The notes under the pieces: generated by a model
Seen by the model: only the letters and a program-made list of their open reading frames with translations
Databases searched by the model: none
Told to the model about the DNA's origin: nothing
Translations under genes and position numbers: made by a program
Assembly (NCBI GenBank): GCA_964354995.1
Contig: CAYHBQ010000005.1
Location: 1 to 31,871 of the forward strand
Reading direction: 5' to 3'
Source: JBBSZK01 sp964354995
GTDB taxonomy: Archaea > Nanobdellota > Nanobdellia > Pacearchaeales > GW2011-AR1
Length of the DNA: 31,871 nt
Shown here: one piece after another, positions 20,570-28,944 of the stretch
Numbering within the stretch: the first letter of the stretch is position 1
How the letters are laid out: every line of letters starts with the position of its first letter

Positions 20570-21127
20570 ATGGCCCTCAGAAAAGCACTTGCCTATTCGC
20601 ATCATTATGCACGCCCTAACACGCGCACGAGTCGTGTGAAGGGCAAGGCGTATATTAAAGTGGTTCCTCATAATAAAGTTGTCAAGTATAATTTGGGCAA
20701 CCAGAAAGCGCATATGGAAGGCAAGTTTCCTCTCAAGCTGACTATGATTAGTGAAGAAGCGGTGCAAATTCGCGACAATGCCATTGAAGCCGCGCGTATG
20801 TTGCTCACAAAACAATTGGATGAGCGTCTTCCGCTGTTATACTACCTTGAATTGAAAGTACATCCGCACCACATTTTGCGTAACAACAAAACGGCTGCGG
20901 GAGCAGGGGCCGACCGTTTGTCGAGTGGTATGAGTCGTTCATTTGGTACCGTCGAAGGCCGCGCCGCGCTTGTTTCTGCGGGCAAACCGTTATTTGTTAT
21001 ATATTGTGCAGATGAAGCTGCTGCGCGTATTGTGCGCGAGACGTTTGCTATGACTAAATCTAAGCTCCCGTGTGCGACGCGTGTGCTTTTTGAACGACTT
21101 GCTCCGTTGGCTAAAACGACAAACTAA
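20570..21127 (+). CDS. rpl10e: Ribosomal protein uL16 (archaeal L10e)
   Basis: 185 residues. Features of archaeal/eukaryotic L10e are present: a basic N-terminus, FPLKLTMISEEAVQIRDNAI, LKVHPHHILRNNKTAAGAGADRLSSGM, and RAALVSAGKPLFVIYC. The protein contacts 23S rRNA near the peptidyl transferase and A-site tRNA. The loop around AGADRLSSGMSRSFG is the conserved tip. It is the third gene of the unit starting at eL33. Confidence 0.93.
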   Translation: MALRKALAYSHHYARPNTRTSRVKGKAYIKVVPHNKVVKYNLGNQKAHMEGKFPLKLTMISEEAVQIRDNAIEAARMLLTKQLDERLPLLYYLELKVHPHHILRNNKTAAGAGADRLSSGMSRSFGTVEGRAALVSAGKPLFVIYCADEAAARIVRETFAMTKSKLPCATRVLFERLAPLAKTTN

Positions 21128-21129
21128 CG

Positions 21130-21137
21130 TTTATTAA
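21130..21137 (+). promoter_or_regulatory. TATA box deciding the start at 21159
   Basis: TTTATTAA is centred about 25 nt upstream of ATG 21159; an in-frame TTG at 21138 is thus unlikely as start. Confidence 0.55.
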
Positions 21138-21158
21138 TTGCTTTCCCATAAATTAGGC

Positions 21159-21938
21159 ATGCATCTGCGCAGAATGATTCGGGGCTTAGGCATTTCTCTA
21201 GGCATATGGGGCGTCTTTCTTCTCTTATCGCATAGCGTTTCAATCACAGGATTTGCAATATTTTCTTCGATGTATGCGAACACACGTTCGTTCATGGGGA
21301 TTATTTTTCTGCTTGGGGGAATCGCATGCTATATGGCCAGTCGAGAGACCGATACAAAGCCGAGCGCCCTTGAAGATACGACGAGTGAGGTTCAGGTGTA
21401 TGATGGCCGCAGGGGTTCCAAGCATCGTAACCCTGATGAAGATTACCATCTTGTTGACCCCTACCTCAATTTTGGTGCGAGTGTCGTAAGTCTTGAGACA
21501 TTTAGGAAAGGAGTTGCACGCATCGCCGATGATAGCGAATTGATGTCTATTGTTCGAGAGGAATACGGGCGCCCGTTACAAGATATTGTGAGAAGCAACG
21601 CACCCACGTCCTATGTTGCCCGTCAATTTTTATCGGTCTTGGACATGGATGTAGATGGAGATGAAGGGGGGCTGACGAAGGAAGAAGCGGCCGAGATTCG
21701 CCAAACGTTTAGGGATTCCGATGGGTCTCTGACTAAGGAACAGCGACATCTCCTTGATAGATATGGATGCACATATGAACACGGAGGAAACAATCACTGG
21801 CACATTAAGTATGGGGGTGCTATAGTTGTACATTCGTCCACCCCAAGCGATTGGCGCGCTGGACGTAATTTCGCGAGCGAGCTTATTAGGGTGCTTGGGC
21901 GTGCGAAGAAGAAACGAGTCAACGAGGAATCTGAGTAA
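21159..21938 (+). CDS. Two-TM membrane protein with EF-hand-like loop and HicA-like C-terminal domain
   Basis: 259 residues from ATG 21159. Two TM helices (about 8-30 and 40-56) are followed by a polar linker. The middle carries DMDVDGDEGGLTKEE (about 162-176) and RDSDGSLTKEQ, loop-like acidic stretches resembling calcium-binding EF-hand or dockerin loops but with irregular spacing. The C-terminal 60 residues (LLDRYGCTYEHGGNNHWHIK...GAIVVHSSTPSDWRAGRN) resemble the HicA-like dsRBD fold, with the TPSD turn and a final helix ASELIRVLG. The domain would face the cytosol or exterior depending on topology. RNA binding is inference. Confidence 0.55.
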   Translation: MHLRRMIRGLGISLGIWGVFLLLSHSVSITGFAIFSSMYANTRSFMGIIFLLGGIACYMASRETDTKPSALEDTTSEVQVYDGRRGSKHRNPDEDYHLVDPYLNFGASVVSLETFRKGVARIADDSELMSIVREEYGRPLQDIVRSNAPTSYVARQFLSVLDMDVDGDEGGLTKEEAAEIRQTFRDSDGSLTKEQRHLLDRYGCTYEHGGNNHWHIKYGGAIVVHSSTPSDWRAGRNFASELIRVLGRAKKKRVNEESE

Positions 21939-22305
21939 TATGTGCTCCGTCTGGTCCGAGATACGCACACAATTTTCTGTAGAGGTTTTCTTGTGATCGG
22001 GGTGCTATATACATCGCGTGAGGCACGTCCGTGAGAGTATTACGAAGAGGGGGCATGTGCGCTCTTTGCTTCAACATCGCAACGATTTTTTCGTCTGAGC
22101 CTCTCACAATCGGAATGCCGTGATTGCTGCAGTATCGTTCGATGGTCGCTGAAGGAGACACATGATCGCTTATGTAACAAACCTTCAGAGGATTAGTGCG
22201 ATTCGTATCTGCGGTACGTTTAAGCGTGTCCATTTCCTCGAAAAATCCGTGTTTTTCCGCAATTAATACGTGCACGTCATACGCGTTGGAAGGTCGTTCT
22301 GCCAT
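21919..22305 (-). CDS. Hypothetical small alpha/beta protein
   Basis: 128 residues with an alternating helix/strand pattern, for example AYDVHVLIAEKHGFFEEMD, KVCYISDHVSPSATIERYC and GIPIVRGSDEKIVAMLKQRA. This suggests a receiver- or Rossmann-like small fold. No family recognised. It is divergent from the ABC exporter (both have TATA boxes in the 77-bp gap; TTTAAATAG at about 22327-22338 is 27 nt from ATG 22305). Its end overlaps the convergent membrane protein gene by 20 nt. Confidence 0.55.
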   Translation of the reverse strand: MAERPSNAYDVHVLIAEKHGFFEEMDTLKRTADTNRTNPLKVCYISDHVSPSATIERYCSNHGIPIVRGSDEKIVAMLKQRAHMPPLRNTLTDVPHAMYIAPRSQENLYRKLCAYLGPDGAHITQIPR

Positions 22306-22353
22306 GATAATTGAACAAAGGCTACCCTATTTAAATCTATCTCGATAGATATG

Positions 22354-22360
22354 TTTAAAG
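22354..22360 (+). promoter_or_regulatory. TATA box deciding the ABC exporter start
   Basis: TTTAAAG is centred 26 nt upstream of ATG 22383, favouring it over TTG at 22377. Confidence 0.55.
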
Positions 22361-22382
22361 AGCATCTTTTCCTTTTTTGTTA

Positions 22383-24194
22383 ATGGGTGACGACCGTTCT
22401 GCGAAAGAGAATATTGATTTTAAGTATAACTTAAAATTATATTTTGGATTTTTGAAAAAATATAAGCTCTTGTTTGGCGCGCTTGTGTCGCTTATCATAT
22501 TCTATGAACTCTTGAAATTGGGAGTCAATCTATTATTCAAACAACTGGTGGATAAAGGAACACTTTTTGCTTCGGGGGTCATTGACAAATCGGCATTCAG
22601 TGCACTTATAGTCTCCTTGGCAATGACCTATTTGGTTATTGTACTATTTCGTACCGTTGGTAAATGGCTTCATTTGCACTGGCTCAACAAACTTGACTCA
22701 AGCTTGATGGTTGATTTGAAGCGACACTTTTACAATCATCTCGTGAGCTTGTCACATCGGTTCCACACGACGCATAAGTCAGGTTCGATGATTTCCCGAA
22801 TTATACGAGGGTCGGGAGGCATTGAACGTATGACTGACTTTTTGGCATTCAACTTATTCCCCGTTTTAGTGCAAGTGGTTATTGCAGGGGTCTCGCTTGC
22901 ATACTTCGATGTGACAAGCAGCTTCATCCTCTTTGGCACGGCTATTCTGTTTGTGAGTTACAGTTTGTACATACAGCAGCGCCAACGACCCGCCACCAAT
23001 GAAGCCAATCATGCAGAAGACATAGAAAAAGCCATGATTGCGGATACGTTCACGAATATTGATTCGATTAAGTATTATGGTAAAGAAGAGTTGGTTGGAG
23101 AACGCTATCGTGCGTTAAGCCAGACAAGTCGCGAAAAACAATTACGTAATTGGAACTACTACCGATGGTTAGATTCTGGACAGATTGCTATCCTGTCGCT
23201 TGGAGTGATTGCGACACTTTATTTCCCGTTGCAGGCGTTTTTAGCGGGGGAAATTTCGTTGGGTACGCTCACGTTCATCTATACGACGTACGGAATTGTA
23301 CTGGATAGTTTATTCGGATTTATGCACGGTGTGCGTAACTTCTACCGTTCGATGATGGACTTTAATGACTTGTTCCAATATAATAAAATTGAAAACGACA
23401 TTAAAGATGAGGAAGATGCCGTACCTTTGGTTATATCGAAAGGCACAATTGAATTCAAGAATGTGGGATTCAAATACCATGACCGATGGCTGTTCCGGAA
23501 CTTTTCGCTTTCGATTCCCGCGAATACCAAAGTTGCACTTGTAGGGCCGTCTGGTTCGGGTAAATCGACGTTGGTTAAATTGCTCTATCGTTTATACGAC
23601 GTTGATGAGGGCACGATACTCATTGATGGGAAAGATATACGAGGATTTACTCAAGAGAGTTTACGTTCTGAGTTAAGTATTGTACCTCAAGAGTGCGTGT
23701 TGTTTGATGATACCGTATTCAACAATATTAAGTTCTCTCGACCTGACGCCACGAAAGAAGACGTGATGAAGGCTATTGCATTTGCACAGCTCGCTAAAAC
23801 GGTTAAAAACTTCCCGAAGAAAGAGGAAACTATTGTGGGTGAGCGTGGAGTCAAGTTATCGGGAGGAGAAAAACAACGTGTTTCTATTGCACGTGCTTTA
23901 CTTGCGGACAAAAAAGTGTTGGTACTTGATGAAGCAACTTCCTCGCTTGACTCGCAGACTGAACACGAAATTCAAGATGATTTACAACGACTTATGAAAG
24001 GACGTACAAGTCTTATTATCGCGCATAGACTTTCGACCATTATGCATGCGGATATGATTATTGTGCTTGAAAGGGGAAAGATTGTGCAACAAGGAACGCA
24101 CAACCAGCTTATCCGAAAGCGCGGACTGTACAAGAAGCTTTGGGAACTACAGAAGGGCGGCTATCTTACGAACGAAGAAGATGACGAAGCCTAA
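22383..24194 (+). CDS. ABC exporter half-transporter (type IV, MsbA/Atm1-like)
   Basis: 603 residues. Six TM helices in the first about 310 residues are fused to a nucleotide-binding domain: Walker A GPSGSGKST (about 388-396), Q-loop SIVPQECVLFDDTV, signature LSGGEKQR (about 491), Walker B VLVLDEATSSLD, and H-loop AHRLSTI. The architecture is that of a homodimeric exporter for lipids, peptides, drugs or metal conjugates. The N-terminal SHRFHTTHKSGSMISRIIRG motif is shared with MsbA/Atm1-type exporters. The substrate cannot be read from sequence. It is expressed from its own TATA box and has no operon partners. Confidence 0.93.
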   Translation: MGDDRSAKENIDFKYNLKLYFGFLKKYKLLFGALVSLIIFYELLKLGVNLLFKQLVDKGTLFASGVIDKSAFSALIVSLAMTYLVIVLFRTVGKWLHLHWLNKLDSSLMVDLKRHFYNHLVSLSHRFHTTHKSGSMISRIIRGSGGIERMTDFLAFNLFPVLVQVVIAGVSLAYFDVTSSFILFGTAILFVSYSLYIQQRQRPATNEANHAEDIEKAMIADTFTNIDSIKYYGKEELVGERYRALSQTSREKQLRNWNYYRWLDSGQIAILSLGVIATLYFPLQAFLAGEISLGTLTFIYTTYGIVLDSLFGFMHGVRNFYRSMMDFNDLFQYNKIENDIKDEEDAVPLVISKGTIEFKNVGFKYHDRWLFRNFSLSIPANTKVALVGPSGSGKSTLVKLLYRLYDVDEGTILIDGKDIRGFTQESLRSELSIVPQECVLFDDTVFNNIKFSRPDATKEDVMKAIAFAQLAKTVKNFPKKEETIVGERGVKLSGGEKQRVSIARALLADKKVLVLDEATSSLDSQTEHEIQDDLQRLMKGRTSLIIAHRLSTIMHADMIIVLERGKIVQQGTHNQLIRKRGLYKKLWELQKGGYLTNEEDDEA

Positions 24195-24198
24195 CTGG

Positions 24199-25257
24199 TT
24201 ACGTGGGGATTGACCAGTCGTATTCTGAAAGGGGCGGGTCTCGTTGACCGCCGGCGAGCCAGAAAAACGTTTCGCGAGTACCTTTAAGACCGATAAGTTT
24301 TGCAAGTAATGCTGAGCGTTCTGCAACGTACAATTTTCGTAATTGGTGCTTAGGCGTTTTAAGGTGCTCATCTGTAACAAGCACGTTGTTTAGAAGTTTT
24401 CTGTAAAAATCTGCGGTCAAACGAGATACTTTGGGGAACGGGTTCATATCCCACGGCACCGTATTCATTCTTTCTATGCGCATCATGTGCTGTGCTGTTG
24501 CTAGATACGCCGTCATCATCTGCGGATATACAAAAACAGCCTCGCTCTGTTCGGGGTCCGCAAAAGGTTTGTAACGAATTGTGCCAAAGGTTTCATGTTC
24601 GGGTGCACGCGCTTCAAGAAAGTTAGAACGTACGCTCCATGCAAGTGCAAACTTCTGCGGCGTGTCGACAATAGGTACGCCCCCTAAACGAACTACATAT
24701 CGCTCTTTCTTTTCTGTACGTGAGGGAACGCGCACGATGACTTCTCCGCCTTCGACCGCGACTTTTTGTGCATCTACAAAGGGGCTGACCGGAAGCCCTT
24801 CCTTGGTTTCTTTCATTGCATAAGCAAAAATTCGCATACTTTCGGGAATCCAGGTGAACGGAACAAGTCGTTTGCGTTTATCCGTTCCTTGAATGGGGCG
24901 AAATACATACCCTTGCGCCGTAATGGACTCTTCCTTTCTTCCTTGTATTCCCGCGTCAAACGTTGCCTCTCGAACACGATGAGGTTCGATTCGTTCTTCG
25001 AGTGCTTGTTTTATGGTCGAGGGCTGCCAGAGCGGAAGATAAAATCCATGCTTATACCATCTCCGTGCTGCGTCTGCTGAAGTATCTCCTTGATTGTAAA
25101 ATCGAGCAGGGATAACGGGGCGTGCGATAACAACCCCTCGATCGGGTGCGCAATCAAGGATAGACGCCGCAAGATTTCCCCGAACTTCATTGAGTTGCAT
25201 ATCTCGAATTTCACCTACCGTTCTTTCATCAAAGTAGGACTTACGTTTCTCAGACAT
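24199..25257 (-). CDS. Hypothetical 352-aa soluble protein
   Basis: 352 residues, no signal or TM. Visible segments: GVVIARPVIPARFYNQGDTS, FYLPLWQPSTIKQALEERIE, RLVPFTWIPESMRIFAYAMK, RYVVRLGGVPIVDTPQKFAL, and a helical C-terminal third (LTADFYRKLLNNVLVTDEHL). The pattern of Pro/aromatic-rich strands suggests an enzyme-like alpha/beta domain, but I cannot name it. It lies tail to tail with the ABC exporter (4 nt between stops) and is divergent from PEP synthase. ATTATTAATC near 25281-25290 fits its promoter. Confidence 0.6.
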   Translation of the reverse strand: MSEKRKSYFDERTVGEIRDMQLNEVRGNLAASILDCAPDRGVVIARPVIPARFYNQGDTSADAARRWYKHGFYLPLWQPSTIKQALEERIEPHRVREATFDAGIQGRKEESITAQGYVFRPIQGTDKRKRLVPFTWIPESMRIFAYAMKETKEGLPVSPFVDAQKVAVEGGEVIVRVPSRTEKKERYVVRLGGVPIVDTPQKFALAWSVRSNFLEARAPEHETFGTIRYKPFADPEQSEAVFVYPQMMTAYLATAQHMMRIERMNTVPWDMNPFPKVSRLTADFYRKLLNNVLVTDEHLKTPKHQLRKLYVAERSALLAKLIGLKGTRETFFWLAGGQRDPPLSEYDWSIPT

Positions 25258-25357
25258 GGGTACTTTTCCTCTAGAGAGATTAATAATGTTTTGCTTACGT
25301 TTATTGTATATCAGATTATAGCGTTACGAAGACGATACTAACAAGAGTAGAATAACC

Positions 25358-25365
25358 TTTATTAA
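25358..25365 (+). promoter_or_regulatory. TATA box of the PEP synthase gene
   Basis: TTTATTAA is centred about 25 nt before GTG 25387 and 28 nt before ATG 25390, so the transcript begins at or next to the start codon. Confidence 0.5.
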
Positions 25366-25389
25366 CTCACGACGCATTTTGGCTAGGTG

Positions 25390-27915
25390 ATGGAGAAAAA
25401 GGGGTTGATGGAAACGGGATTTGTTAAATGGTTCTCTGAGTTGACGAAGAACGACGTGTCTATTGCGGGCGGGAAAGGAGCGTCGCTTGCCGAGATGTAC
25501 AACAACCATTTTCCGATTCCGCCGGGATTTATGATTACCGCGCAGGCATACATGCATTTCATTCACTCGGGAAATCTTGACGGAGAGATTCGAGCGCGAC
25601 TACGCAAACTCAATATGGAAGATACGGCTGCACTCGACCAGGCGTCTAAAGAGATACGCGCTCTGATTGAAGAAGCGCCGATGCCTGCTGACCTTGCGGG
25701 AGAGATTGTTGAAGCGTATGATATTCTGGACGTACAGAAACATGAGATGTACAAAGCGAAGGCGGGTGCGCTCGATATTTTACGGAACTCACACGAGCCC
25801 CCGTTTGTGGCGGTGCGTTCGAGCGCGACGACGGAAGATCTTGCGGATGCAAGTTTTGCCGGACAACAGGACTCGTTTTTGGGCGTGAAAGGTCGTGATG
25901 CCTTAATTCTGAATGTAAAGAAATGTTTTTCATCATTGTTCACGGCGCGTGCGATTTATTACCGACAGAAAAAGGGATTTGCCTACGACAGCGCGCACCT
26001 TGCGGTCGTCGTGCAAAAAATGATTAACTCGCAAAAGTCAGGCGTTATGTTTTCCAAAAACCCGTTGAAAGATGATGATACGATTGTGATTGAGGCGGTG
26101 TGGGGACTTGGTGAAGGAATCGTGTCCGGACGCATTGTTCCCGATCACTATGTGGTTACCCCTGACCTTGAAGTGCAAGAAATGAAAGTGGTTGAAAAAA
26201 ACGTTGCAATGGTTCGTACCTCCTCAGGAAAGATTGAAACGGTGAAGTTGACGCCTGAACGCTCGGCACAGCAAGTGCTTACAGGATATGAAATTAAAAA
26301 ACTGGCTCAGTACGCACAACAGCTTGAGGAACACTACAAAAAACCACAAGATATTGAATTTGCGATTGACAGTGAAGTGTATATCGTGCAAAGCCGACCG
26401 ATTACAACTAAAGCGCGTACGGACACGCGCGAAGTAACGGGGAACGTGTTGCTCTCGGGTTTGGGCGCTTCGCCAGGGATTGCGGCAGGCACTGTGCGCA
26501 TTATTCGTGATTTAAACGAATTATCCAAGGTGAAACAAGGTGACGTGCTCGTGACGATGATGACAAACCCTGACATGGTAGTCAGTATGCAACGCGCCGC
26601 GGGTATCATTACGGATGAAGGAGGAATAACTTCACACGCCGCAATTATCTCGCGTGAAATGGGTATTCCATGTGTTGTGGGAACACGTACCGCAACGACC
26701 TTGTTAAAAGAAGGGCAAACGGTTACCGTTGATGGATTTACCGGGCGTGTGATAGATGGACACGCACAAGAAAAGAAAGTTGAGATTACACCGATTGTGC
26801 CTACGCGAACAAAGATTAAAGTTATTGTTGACCTGCCCGACTATGCGCCTCGTGCGGCACTTTCTCAGGCGAAGGCCGTGGGGCTTGTACGTCTTGAAGG
26901 CATTATCGCGACATCGGGTAAACATCCCCTCTGGTATTTAAAGAAAGATAAATTACGCGATTACATTTCGCATCTTGTTTCGGGTTTGAAGAAAATTGCG
27001 ATGCCGTTTGAAGAAATTTGGGTACGCACATCAGACATACGTTCGGATGAATACGTGCACTTGGAAGGGGCGCCACAACTCAAAGAAGACAATCCTATGT
27101 TGGGCAACCATGGTATTCGGTTTAGTGTAAAGAACGTTGACTTGCTTGCTGCGGAGTTTAGCGCGCTCAAGGAACTTGCGGATGAATTTCCTGATAAACA
27201 GTTTGGTATCATGATGCCCCAAGTTATTTCGGTGCAGGAAGTTGAGACCGCTAAGAAGATACTGGAAGAGGTAAAAATGCCCGAGAATGTCAAGTTGGGC
27301 ATTATGGTCGAAACACCTGCTGCGGTGCAGATTATTAACGAGTTATGTGAAACAGGTATTACGTTTGTCAGCTTTGGCACGAACGACTTGACTCAGTTCA
27401 CCTTGGCCATAGACCGTAATAATCAGGAAATCCAAGATTTGTATAACGAGATGCATCCCGCCGTGTTGCATTCATTGAGTTATGTTATACGTCGTTGTAA
27501 GAAATATGGTGTGGAAACAAGTATCTGTGGACAGGCAGGCTCACGTGAAGAAATGGCACGATTCTTAGTGCAAGAAGGGATTGATAGCATTTCATGCAAT
27601 GCGGATGCGGCCCATGCCGTTTCGGTACTCGTGGCTAAGCTTGAAATCGAAGGAAATGCTACGTCGCAAGCGGGAGGCACACATCCTAAAGCAGTACCTG
27701 AAAGGTCCCATCCGTATACATCCGTTGTACCGATACGTGAAGAAGATATTATTTTGAAAGCGCTTGACGAGTCACCTCCTGCTATTCAAGATGAATATGT
27801 CCCTGGTCCGGCGCATGTTTCTGAAGGCGATGTTCCTTCGTTGAATGATGCCATTCCGGTAGAGTCTGAACATTTTGAGACTAAGAAAGAAGACAAAGTT
27901 GTAACAATATTCTAA
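25390..27915 (+). CDS. ppsA: Phosphoenolpyruvate synthase (pyruvate, water dikinase)
   Basis: About 841 residues in three domains. N-terminal ATP-grasp: LTKNDVSIAGGKGASLAEM, VAVRSSATTEDLADASFAGQ, VWGLGEGIVSG. Central phosphohistidine domain: GGITSHAAIISREMGIPC, His near 415. C-terminal PEP/pyruvate TIM barrel: VSFGTNDLTQFTLAIDRNN and ETSICGQAG, with the active-site Cys. It interconverts pyruvate + ATP with PEP + AMP + Pi. An extra tail of about 75 residues (Pro/Glu-rich, ending KKEDKVVTIF) follows the barrel. GTG 25387 or ATG 25390 are both possible starts; METGFVKW (ATG 25408) is a less likely alternative. Confidence 0.95.
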   Translation: MEKKGLMETGFVKWFSELTKNDVSIAGGKGASLAEMYNNHFPIPPGFMITAQAYMHFIHSGNLDGEIRARLRKLNMEDTAALDQASKEIRALIEEAPMPADLAGEIVEAYDILDVQKHEMYKAKAGALDILRNSHEPPFVAVRSSATTEDLADASFAGQQDSFLGVKGRDALILNVKKCFSSLFTARAIYYRQKKGFAYDSAHLAVVVQKMINSQKSGVMFSKNPLKDDDTIVIEAVWGLGEGIVSGRIVPDHYVVTPDLEVQEMKVVEKNVAMVRTSSGKIETVKLTPERSAQQVLTGYEIKKLAQYAQQLEEHYKKPQDIEFAIDSEVYIVQSRPITTKARTDTREVTGNVLLSGLGASPGIAAGTVRIIRDLNELSKVKQGDVLVTMMTNPDMVVSMQRAAGIITDEGGITSHAAIISREMGIPCVVGTRTATTLLKEGQTVTVDGFTGRVIDGHAQEKKVEITPIVPTRTKIKVIVDLPDYAPRAALSQAKAVGLVRLEGIIATSGKHPLWYLKKDKLRDYISHLVSGLKKIAMPFEEIWVRTSDIRSDEYVHLEGAPQLKEDNPMLGNHGIRFSVKNVDLLAAEFSALKELADEFPDKQFGIMMPQVISVQEVETAKKILEEVKMPENVKLGIMVETPAAVQIINELCETGITFVSFGTNDLTQFTLAIDRNNQEIQDLYNEMHPAVLHSLSYVIRRCKKYGVETSICGQAGSREEMARFLVQEGIDSISCNADAAHAVSVLVAKLEIEGNATSQAGGTHPKAVPERSHPYTSVVPIREEDIILKALDESPPAIQDEYVPGPAHVSEGDVPSLNDAIPVESEHFETKKEDKVVTIF

Positions 27916-28032
27916 GACTCCTGGCGCGTTTCTTCTAATTATCGAAGGAACGGGTGACAAGCCCTAATTTTATTAAAGTAGGTTTTCATGCCTATTTTAT
28001 TGTTACTCCTTCTTAGGTACTACAATAGAAAG

Positions 28033-28041
28033 ATTTAAATA
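28033..28041 (+). promoter_or_regulatory. TATA box deciding the start at 28063
   Basis: ATTTAAATA is centred 26 nt upstream of ATG 28063; the earlier ATG 28051 would precede the transcript start. Confidence 0.55.
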
Positions 28042-28062
28042 GAGGTTTGCATGACGTATAGT

Positions 28063-28929
28063 ATGACAGAAAACAGGATTGATACAGGTAAATTCACTTC
28101 ATTGTACGATGCGGCATCTAAAATTAATAAGGCGCAAAAGACAACGAAAGAACTCGATCCTCGTACTGAAATATACGGAAAAGCCGATAAGACACTCGTT
28201 GCCGCGGGACACACGTATGCACGAGACAAATATCCCGATATCGCGCTCCCCGAACTCGATGCGCTCACTGATACTCAAAAAGACTTTTGTCGCACTAATG
28301 CTACGGGAGAATTTATGCGCCGTGAAAGCGAAGCCTATCAAACAGTTAGTTCTCGAGAAGGTATTGAAGCGCATGTAAGACAGACCTCGAGTGATAAAGA
28401 TAAATTGAAGGGCATTGAGAAACTCGTATTTGATGATGATTTTGCAGCCGGCGGAGGTATTGCTGGAGACGACTGGCGCAAGATGTATGCGGACTATGTC
28501 GCGACTGAACAAGTGGCGGCCGTTGCGCGTGAAGGTCCTGGAAAAGTCAATGATGAAGGAAAAGCGCTCTTTTTCGGAAAAGCGGCCGAGTTGTATGCCA
28601 AGGGCGTTGTTGCAGGCCTCAAGGCAGATAAAACATATACGGGCGCACTGATTGAATTTTCGCGTGAGCAAGCGCGAAAGGCATTCCTTATGGGAATCGT
28701 CGGTGGAGACGTCTATAAGGCTGCAGTGGATGGCGTTGTGCGTGCCAAGAAAATAAAGCTTGTAGGCGCAAAAGATGATATTAAGACCGCAGAACTTGAT
28801 AACGTGTTCGAAGAGATTCGCCAGAATAAACTTACTGAATTGGCTACGAATGCCCTCGATAAGTACATTAATTCCGGAGATACGGACGCGATGCGTGAAG
28901 GTCTCGGTAGACTTCGAAAGATTCTTTAA
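28063..28929 (+). CDS. Hypothetical helical soluble protein
   Basis: 288 residues from ATG 28063, rich in Ala, Lys, Asp and Glu, predicted almost wholly helical with no signal, TM or Cys. Segments: FTSLYDAASKINKAQKTTKE, WRKMYADYVATEQVAAVARE, ALFFGKAAELYAKGVVAGLK, QARKAFLMGIVGGDVYKAAV, and a C-terminal ELATNALDKYINSGDTDAMR. The YA/FG-K-A pattern hints at repeated helical hairpins, but I cannot define a family. Stop is 15 nt before the end of the convergent NTase gene. Confidence 0.6.
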   Translation: MTENRIDTGKFTSLYDAASKINKAQKTTKELDPRTEIYGKADKTLVAAGHTYARDKYPDIALPELDALTDTQKDFCRTNATGEFMRRESEAYQTVSSREGIEAHVRQTSSDKDKLKGIEKLVFDDDFAAGGGIAGDDWRKMYADYVATEQVAAVAREGPGKVNDEGKALFFGKAAELYAKGVVAGLKADKTYTGALIEFSREQARKAFLMGIVGGDVYKAAVDGVVRAKKIKLVGAKDDIKTAELDNVFEEIRQNKLTELATNALDKYINSGDTDAMREGLGRLRKIL

Positions 28930-28944
28930 TTTTTTATTTTTTGA

